This document shows, piece after piece, positions 27,219-32,972 of a stretch of 32,972 nucleotides of DNA. Source of the stretch: Amoeboradix gromovi (lineage: Eukaryota; Sanchytriomycota; Sanchytriomycetes; Sanchytriales; Sanchytriaceae); assembly GCA_018985225.1 (NCBI GenBank), contig JADGIF010000029.1, forward strand, positions 1-32,972. Direction: 5' to 3'. The notes beneath the pieces are model-generated. The model did not search any database and had not been told where the DNA came from. It was given only the letters and a program-made list of their open reading frames with translations. Each line of letters starts with the position of its first letter. The first letter of the stretch is position 1. Both the position numbers and the translations under genes were made by a program.

Positions 27219-27843
27219 TTTGTTATACTGAAAAACAATAAATACCATTTCAAACAGCTAAAGAGTTAGTTAAATACATATTAAAAGCATAATAATACTT
27301 GTTGAGTTAGTTCTTTATGGTTCTGTATACCATCTCTTTGCAAAGGGGACAGCCACCAGCTATCTTTCTCTTTCAAATGTTTAAGGTCTCTGCATGCCTA
27401 AGCAAAAGGCACAACCAATAAGATTAATTTATTTTAATTTACTATCGGTTAATACACACTTGAAATAATGCTTCAAACTGTTTCAGAAAGTTAGTCCAGT
27501 TTTTATATTTGATGTCCAATTTGTATAGCACCAGAATGTAAAATTTGAAAACGAGGATAGTAAAATTCTTCACACAGACAATGCAACAAACTGACCAAAT
27601 ATCTTAACTTAAGTTGGCTAATTTGCAGAAATCTCAAGTAATCATATTTTATTTCATAAAAACCATTTTTCGTAATTGAATTGGTAATCTTTAGACTCTG
27701 AAGATTATTTCTAAAATCTCTGAAGTACTAAACAAGTTGTATACAATCATATAATCACAATCCACTTCATTGTGCAGTAAGAGGTCCGAAATTTATTAGC
27801 AAACAAAACCATCAAAAATTCTTTAAATCACCTTATTTATTCT
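27219..27843. other. Convergent intergenic region with a degenerate element-A copy
   Basis: 625 bp between the ends of the LRR gene and the helicase gene. About 27380-27519 is related to element A. The remainder is AT-rich without recognised features. Confidence 0.5.
27380..27519. repeat. Degenerate copy of element A, right end
   Basis: 27493-27519 matches the right terminal repeat of element A apart from the last bases (GTCCAA instead of GTCCCA). The sequence just inside (GAAATAATG..TCAA..TGTT.CAGAAAG) and a block about 100 bp further in (AGGTCT.TG...C.TAAGCAAAAGG) also match. No left terminal repeat was found, so it is a decayed or truncated copy. Confidence 0.65.
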
Positions 27844-29119
27844 CTATTTGCTCATATACAAACTCGGATCAATATTATCAGGTTTTTCTGTAATATTCAC
27901 TTCAAACTTTTCTTGTACTTCGTTCAACACATCTGTATCTCCAGCACTGCTCACAAATGTAATACCCAATCCTTTTGTACCAAATCTACCAGCTCTTCCG
28001 ACTCTATGCAAATACTGATGAGGCTCTTAATTAATTTGAATTACCGTCAGGCATATCGTAGTTGATGACAACATTAACACGCTCTACATCTATACCTCTT
28101 CCAAAAAGATCGGTAGCAACCATCACTCTTTTCTCGTAGCTTTTGAAGTCGTTGTATCTTCTAATTCTTTCATTTTGGTTTAAGTCACCGTGAATACTAA
28201 TGCTAGGAAATCCTTTGTCACTTAATATCTTACTTAGTCGCTCTGTAAATCTACCACTTTTCACAAATATGACAATCTGATTGAACTGTAAGTTGTCGAG
28301 CAACTGAATGACAGATTTGATTTTATCTTTTTCTTCTAATTTCATGTAGTACTGACTCAAACCATGCAGAGTTAATTTAGCCTGATCGTCTACGAATATC
28401 TCTAAAGGGTTTGTCATGAAGAGTCTACAGGTCTTTTTCATCGCATCGTCCATTGTAGCTGAGAACATCATAACTTGCTTGTTCTTTGGACAGTGCTTGA
28501 AGATGTCTTGTACATCCTGGCGCATGCGAGGCTCACCTAACATTTTGTCGCATTCATCGAGCACAAAAAATTTGGTTTTATCTAAAATGACATGCTTTTC
28601 ATTAACCAACTGCTTCATTCTGCCCGGAGTAGCTACAATAATGGATGGCTTATTCATCTTCAGAGCATCCAAGTTGTCTCTTAAACTAATTCCACCAAAA
28701 ACAACTTCAGTCTTAACGTCCGGTAAATATTTCGAGAAACGATCGAACTCCTTCTTGATTTGGTAAGCCAGCTCTCTAGTATGACACAGGATCACGCATG
28801 ATGGATAATGCGGTAATCCCAATTGTTCTTGCTTTGGTTCGCTGTCTAGTTGATGTAAAGTACTTAATACAAACACTGCAGTCTTTCCCATCCCAGATTT
28901 AGCCTGGCAGAGTACATCACATCCCAACAATGACTGAGGAATGCATTCTTGCTGAACCATTGAAGGGTGTTCAAATCCATTGTCTTGGATAGCACGTAAT
29001 AATTCAGGTTTAAGCATAAAGTCCTTAAAACCTGTTGAGTGAGCACCCACGTAACTACCTTTTTGTTCGCTCTTTTTGGTTACCTTTTTGGTTGTTTGCA
29101 ATTCTTCAAATTGTGGCAT
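27844..29119 (-). CDS. SUB2: DECD-box RNA helicase, Sub2/UAP56-like (two exons)
   Basis: CDS is complement(join(27844..28025,28045..29119)), 418 aa, close to yeast Sub2 and human UAP56. It is an ATP-dependent RNA helicase needed for spliceosome assembly and for mRNA export with TREX. Visible motifs: Q-motif region [13 protein letters not shown], motif [12 protein letters not shown], motif [10 protein letters not shown] (the DECD form specific to this subfamily), SAT, and [13 protein letters not shown] in exon 2. The first exon frame stops after MPDGNSN, and a 19-nt intron restores [12 protein letters not shown]. An in-frame TTG upstream (29164) is ignored in favour of the ATG at 29119. A minus-strand AATAAA (27841-27836) lies 2 nt after the stop. 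Confidence 0.95.
28026..28044 (-). other. 19-nt intron in the Sub2-like gene
   Basis: Reads GTAATTCAAATTAATTAAG on the minus strand. Its removal changes the frame so that NYDMPD is followed by [15 protein letters not shown], as in all Sub2/UAP56 proteins. The alternative AG two bases later would give the wrong frame and an early stop. Confidence 0.87.
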
Positions 29120-29427
29120 CTTGCAAATAGTCTCCAAGTCTCGAAAAATAAACAGAGTTTGCAAATGTTCCTAAAATACAAACACAACATAAGTCCTCTG
29201 GTCTATTTTCAACCGTTTAAATGTGAATCAAAGGCGTCTTTAAAGAGCTATTTGAATTAATTAAAGATAGTATCTAATCAACAAAGTGTACAAACTATTT
29301 TAGAAACTATCAAGAAATCTAGCGTCAAGCAACAATCTCATCAATTTTATTAGAATTTTGTGGAATTCTAGACGGAAATGTGATTTTCAAATGAAAAATT
29401 TATTTTGAATATCTACGTTAAATGTGA
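29120..29427. promoter_or_regulatory. Upstream region of the Sub2-like gene
   Basis: 308 bp before the LRR-like fragment that presumably holds the helicase promoter. No specific site recognised. Confidence 0.35.
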
Positions 29428-30123
29428 AGTTCTTCGGTTAGGCAGTGCCCACAATTCATACATAATATTCCAAGTACGTTACCACCTGGATTAATAACTT
29501 TATATTTAGAGCATCCTGGTTATCCGGGCAATCACTTTACAGGCACGTTAAAATTAAATAAGCCAGCCTATTTATACATTAATGACAATTACATTACTGA
29601 TATCATTATTAGCGATACAAGTAGTTTATTGGAATGTGATTTATCCAATAATCTATTGTTGGGGAATCCGAATGTTATAAGTCTTACGATGTGTACAAAA
29701 AATAATCTTTACTTTGCTAATCTTCTATCAATTACAGTAACTCAAACAACTTCAATTAGTTTTGCAAATAGTGCAACCTTTTTCAGTAGCATTATCAGTA
29801 GCATTATCAGTAGCATGACATCAGATATCATCAGTGTTCAAGAGAGTAGCTCAACTAAAAGCGCCGATACCACCGTTTATCAAATATCCATAAATGCAAA
29901 ACCTTTCACAACCTTAGAACGTAGTCAAACCAGTGCGAGTACTATGAATATGACCACCAGTGAAAAAACTGAAATTGTAGTGACAGCATCACAAACAGCA
30001 ATATCATCCACAACAACTGCTACATCAAATACTACAACTATTACAACCATCCCTACAACCTCAAAAACCTTTTCTGCCACCAGTGTCCCAATTTATATGG
30101 CTTCTTATTCTCAAGCACACTGA
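29428..30123 (+). pseudogene. Truncated LRR protein gene
   Basis: The frame is open from just after a TGA at 29425-29427 to the stop at 30121-30123 (231 codons), with no ATG at its head. From about 29470 it encodes sequence clearly related to the LRR gene at 26136: LPPGLITLYL, NHFTGTLKLN, YINDNYITDIIISD and CDLSNNLLLGNPNV. It then runs into a long Ser/Thr-rich tail. The signal peptide and N-terminal cap are missing and the C-terminal membrane segment is absent, so it is probably a 5'-truncated copy. A 12-bp tandem repeat lies inside. Confidence 0.65.
29784..29819 (+). repeat. 12-bp tandem repeat in the Ser-rich tail
   Basis: CAGTAGCATTAT occurs twice in a row, followed by a third copy with changes at its end (CAGTAGCATGAC). 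It encodes repeated Ser-Ile-Ile-Ser and adds length to the Ser/Thr-rich linker. Confidence 0.75.
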
Positions 30124-30545
30124 GACATACTCTTATCTCTTCTGAATCAAGTGTCTGAATATCGACTGCTTTTATCAAGTCTTCAAACAAATAGCACCAA
30201 AATTTTGTAGTACGATACCAATGAGCCACCTTACTAGAAAGCCTTATGAATGCCATCAGCTCTATTGAGCTAATACCTTTTGCCTAGCTGAAGCACTTGA
30301 ATACCGAAGACGCATTATTCCATAAGTAATCATCTAAACGTTTATAAGAAGAGTTGCGTTCAACGTCAAGAAGCATCTCTAGGAATATAGCAACGCATCG
30401 GAAGGCTTATCTGAAATACTCTGCGTTACCTTTTTGCAACACAATAGCTTGTTCTGTTCAGATACGATAGGCACGAGAGCATCTTGTACAGGAGAAGATA
30501 ATTCGTCTCCAATTACACAAAATTATATAGGTACCAATTTATGAT
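30124..30545. other. Intergenic region
   Basis: 422 bp between the truncated LRR gene and the minus-strand frame ending at 30546. No gene, RNA or repeat recognised. Confidence 0.4.
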
Positions 30546-30965
30546 TTACATAACACAGTACAGTGCTCTTGATTGTATTTTCTTTTTTTCTTCTTCCAAA
30601 CTATCTACAAATTCCCAAATATCTGCCCAGCTTGATGACTTGGTTTCTTCCGGAACACTCTTCAATCTTGCATATGTTGCGGAATCCTTGATCCAGCGGG
30701 CAACTTTAAATTTGGAGGATTTGATTTGAAATTTGCTTGGCAATTTCCGCAAATTGTAATCCTTGTACAAGGCATCTGCACCACTGTAATATTCGTATTG
30801 CTGTTTAGCAAATGGAACAATCAGGTTCTCAATAGTAGGTAGGTTATATTCCAACACCACCAGTTTCTTGTCATCCATGTTATTTGCAATGAAATGGAGA
30901 GCAGCAGTAGTCATACTACCATGAGTACATATACAGTAAAAATAAGAATTGCTATCTCTACCCAT
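30546..30965 (-). CDS. Unknown 139-aa protein, possibly the 3' part of a broken gene
   Basis: ATG at 30965-30963. Contains TTAALHFIANNMDDKKLVV and a Lys/Glu-rich C-terminus. The same frame is open upstream of the ATG (NNVSINSAP), overlapping the end of the cysteine-rich frame at 30977 in another reading frame. It could therefore be the continuation of that gene after a frameshift. No family recognised. Confidence 0.4.
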   Translation of the reverse strand: MGRDSNSYFYCICTHGSMTTAALHFIANNMDDKKLVVLEYNLPTIENLIVPFAKQQYEYYSGADALYKDYNLRKLPSKFQIKSSKFKVARWIKDSATYARLKSVPEETKSSSWADIWEFVDSLEEEKKKIQSRALYCVM

Positions 30966-30976
30966 CGGAGCACTAT

Positions 30977-31628
30977 TTATACTAACATTATTAGGAATAT
31001 CACTGAAATATTTATGCTATAGGAATTAGAAAAGCATTTAATTTTAAATGCATCAGGTAATTTCGTGCAATTACTAGCAACTGTTTCGGAATCAAAATAA
31101 CCACAAAATGCTTCAACTCTCAAATTATGTGGATAGGAGCCCTTCTCATATTGTGCCATTAAAAACTGAGACGCATTCTCCAGGAAAGCTGTAGATGAAG
31201 GAGATTCAGAGGTGAAAAACACTGTAGAATCATTTGTTTCAATAACTGCGTAAACGCCAGAATTAGTTTTGAACACTGTGTTGATAACAGACTCGACTGC
31301 TTTTTCCCATTTTGACTCTGTTGACGCATTGTCTGACTTGCAGCATTTCTGGGCATATTCAGCTACATTTCTACAATTTTCATCATTTCTGCAAGAGTTG
31401 TATTCACCTTGTAACAATACTGCTTCTAATTCAAACCCACCCTGTTTCTCGACAATGCTAGCTTGGGTAGAATCCACCTCTTCTGCAAAAAGTTCAGCTA
31501 CCTTTCTACAATTTTCATCAGTGTTACAAGGCTTGTCATTACCCAAACCACCCTGTTTCTCAATAAAGCTAGCTCGAGTGGAATCAGATTCGTCTGGAAA
31601 AAACCTACCATGGCGTGCATTTCAGATA
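30977..31628 (-). pseudogene. Cysteine-rich protein with internal repeats, no start codon
   Basis: The frame opens after a TGA at about 31629 and has no ATG at its head. Two diverged units are visible: DSTRASFIEKQGG...DENCRKVAE and DSTQASIVEKQGG...DENCRNVAE. They are followed by a more globular region with N-glycosylation sites and further Cys (FCGYFD, ASNCTKL) and a hydrophobic C-terminus (ISVIFLIMLV). Upstream of the TGA the same frame reads WPIDNYKNGHNGHFSL, which looks coding, so the stop probably interrupts a longer gene. The pattern suggests a secreted or surface protein. Family unknown. Confidence 0.45.
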
Positions 31629-31832
31629 ATGCTATTGAGGGTCTCCTCATTCTCAATATAATTATCATATATAGCATTGCAGTGCTCTGCTGCCAGTGAA
31701 AAATGACCGTTATGCCCGTTCTTGTAGTTGTCAATTGGCCATATTACATCATCGTCTTCCTGTATATATTCTCTTAACTGTAGTTTAATGTGTTTTGGAT
31801 GTGGTAATTATTACTTATTGCCTTGGTTCTTT

Positions 31833-32117
31833 CTAGCCCTTCATATTATCATCTTTTTCAATGGCTCTTTCTGCATGGTTTCTTAAGGATGATAATGTGT
31901 AATCTAGTGTGGTTTCTAGGTGTTCCTCCTGCTCTTTGTGAAGCAGAAAAAAGAAACGGAAGACTGCACGTAAAGAGTATGTAGAGGTACTGCGACAAAC
32001 AGCACTGTTGTATTTGATGTCATTTATTGTGAAAAGTCGTTTAGGATATCTATGCGAGCACTTAATCAGGGATCGTGGGTCACTAACTGGATAGTACCGC
32101 TTGACTCCCACAGACAT
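31833..32117 (-). CDS. Unknown 94-aa frame, possible 5' end of the cysteine-rich locus
   Basis: ATG at 32117-32115 (MSVGVKRYYPVSDP...), ending DDNMKG. It is divergent from the gene at 32221 with about 100 bp between. The frame downstream (LREYIQEDDDVIWP) is in another phase, and no short GT-AG intron joins the two cleanly. It may be a separate small gene or the head of a decayed one. No family recognised. Confidence 0.35.
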   Translation of the reverse strand: MSVGVKRYYPVSDPRSLIKCSHRYPKRLFTINDIKYNSAVCRSTSTYSLRAVFRFFFLLHKEQEEHLETTLDYTLSSLRNHAERAIEKDDNMKG

Positions 32118-32220
32118 TTAGGTGAATCAGACATTGGGTTTTATTAATCATTTACCGATTAACCAACCAATGTAATACAGCATTTTTAATTTCAAAAGTA
32201 TAATTTTATTTTAAAACACG
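32118..32220. promoter_or_regulatory. Short divergent promoter region
   Basis: 103 bp between the starts of the minus frame (32117) and the plus gene (32221). It is AT-rich, with TATAATTTTATTTTAAAA immediately before the plus ATG. Confidence 0.35.
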
Positions 32221-32727
32221 ATGGCATCGATCAACATGAATGGAAGGCAATCTTTTTTGTTAAATGATATTAAAACCACCATAAGAAATGGTGGAACTGT
32301 TACTCATATTTTAAATGTCAAGGTGTACAACGAACAAAATCCCAAAATAGGTAATGAAATTAGAAAGACCATATTTAAGGTCATTAATCATATTCCCATC
32401 ACTAAGAGAGTTTATGGAATTGATGTTACAGTCACTTGGAGATCCAATGCTACTACGAGTTCAGCATACTATCATTCTGATAATGCTTTTATTGATAGGT
32501 ATGTTAAAAAACATACTGAAATACTATTGAAAAGCTTACTCGGTAATGCCATTATTAGTACAGATGGTGCAAATCAAAGATTCAGCAATATCTTCAGTGA
32601 TAACATTACCGGTTTAACGTTTTTAGTAACAAAACCACTTGTAAAAGAAATTGTTCTAATTGAAGATGATTTGTGTAATGATAATGATAAAGAATTAAGC
32701 ATTGAACAAGAGCAACTTTACGAATAA
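32221..32727 (+). CDS. Unknown 168-aa protein
   Basis: Begins MASINMNGRQSFLLND and contains a basic, beta-rich middle (THILNVKVYNEQNPK, RVYGIDVTVTWRS) and an acidic C-terminus (EDDLCNDNDKELSIEQEQ). The conserved-looking block SSAYYHSDNAFIDRYVKKH lies at about residues 78-100. There is no signal peptide or membrane helix. I do not recognise a family. The clean ATG and the AATAAA (32723-32728) overlapping the stop, as in several neighbours, support a real gene. Confidence 0.6.
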   Translation: MASINMNGRQSFLLNDIKTTIRNGGTVTHILNVKVYNEQNPKIGNEIRKTIFKVINHIPITKRVYGIDVTVTWRSNATTSSAYYHSDNAFIDRYVKKHTEILLKSLLGNAIISTDGANQRFSNIFSDNITGLTFLVTKPLVKEIVLIEDDLCNDNDKELSIEQEQLYE

Positions 32728-32790
32728 ACTGATCGCTTTGAATTCTAATAAATTTATTTTTCAATTTTGGGGTTTTGAGAATCATTTAAG

Positions 32791-32972
32791 GCTCCTCTTT
32801 AAACGTCCTGATTTCCGAGAAAATCGAGAATTTCCACAGGGAAACCAATGCTAGCTTCTCCGTTACAGTGATCGCTCACGCTTTCACTACCCTGAGGCGG
32901 GATTGATTAAGGATGCAGATACTTGATGTATATGTTCCTTGCTGCCATATGATCTCTATCTATCTTCAAATC
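32791..32972 (+). repeat. Dispersed repeat, copy 3 (cut by the window edge)
   Basis: About 180 bp closely matching the first part of copy 2, including GAGAAAATCGAGAATTTCCA and GATGTATATGTTCCTTGC, and continuing past the window end. It starts about 63 bp after the stop of the 168-aa gene. Confidence 0.8.

Noticed and set aside
31790-31850. 37-nt intron joining the 94-aa frame to the cysteine-rich frame
   Set aside because: A TAG remains in the first exon frame before the proposed donor site.
2-32972. A non-standard genetic code with reassigned TAA or TGA
   Set aside because: Other conserved genes end normally at TAA, TGA and TAG. The ABCA and ABCG breaks fit introns, and the Sub2-like break shifts frame, which recoding cannot explain.

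Overview
The window is AT-rich eukaryotic DNA with compact genes. Most genes are one uninterrupted reading frame, intergenic gaps are short, and AATAAA signals often sit on or beside stop codons. Housekeeping genes present are a half-size ABCA transporter, an Avt-type vacuolar amino-acid transporter, a secreted subtilisin, an ABCG half transporter, a CaMK-like kinase and a Sub2/UAP56 DECD-box helicase. Together with a Crinkler-type effector, DUF7869-like transposases and fungal-style LRR secreted proteins, they suggest an early-diverging fungus of chytrid or Rozella grade. That placement is inference and no species is claimed.

The most striking result is a set of ultra-short spliceosomal introns. 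Three conserved genes are each cut by a stop codon exactly where family homology continues. Removing 21 nt (ABCA, 749-769), 21 nt (ABCG, 11772-11792) or 19 nt (Sub2-like, 28026-28044) restores the family sequence. All three begin GTAA, and the two 21-nt introns share the same last ten bases, ATTAACGTAG.

Layout. 1-261: start of an unknown gene running off the left edge. 382-3165: ABCA. 3656-5356: Avt transporter. 5645-6156: a 512-bp inverted-repeat element. 6355-8439: subtilisin. 9027-9611: coiled-coil protein. 10345-12177: ABCG. 13164-14693 and 14710-15363: two unknown genes head to head with 16 bp between start codons; the first has a weak MACPF-like stretch. 15623-17248: Crinkler-type nuclease plus kinase, bracketed by 31-32 bp direct repeats. 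17375-17554: fragment of a Merlin/ISXO2-type transposase. 17911-19971: full-length DUF7869-like transposase ending in a homeodomain. 20101-23839: a 3.7-kb inverted-repeat element carrying a disrupted SWIM/ADP-ribosyltransferase-like gene and a decayed transposase on the other strand. 24681-25640: CaMK-like kinase. 26136-27218: LRR secreted or membrane protein. 27844-29119: Sub2-like helicase. 29428-30123: truncated relative of the LRR gene. 30546-32117: a probably broken cysteine-rich locus. 32221-32727: unknown small gene.

Transport and signalling genes lie in the outer parts, while 13-24 kb is an accessory island of effectors, transposases and transposon ends. A separate dispersed repeat occurs three times in the same orientation (about 9643, 12446 and 32791). 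No tRNA, rRNA or CRISPR array was recognised by eye.
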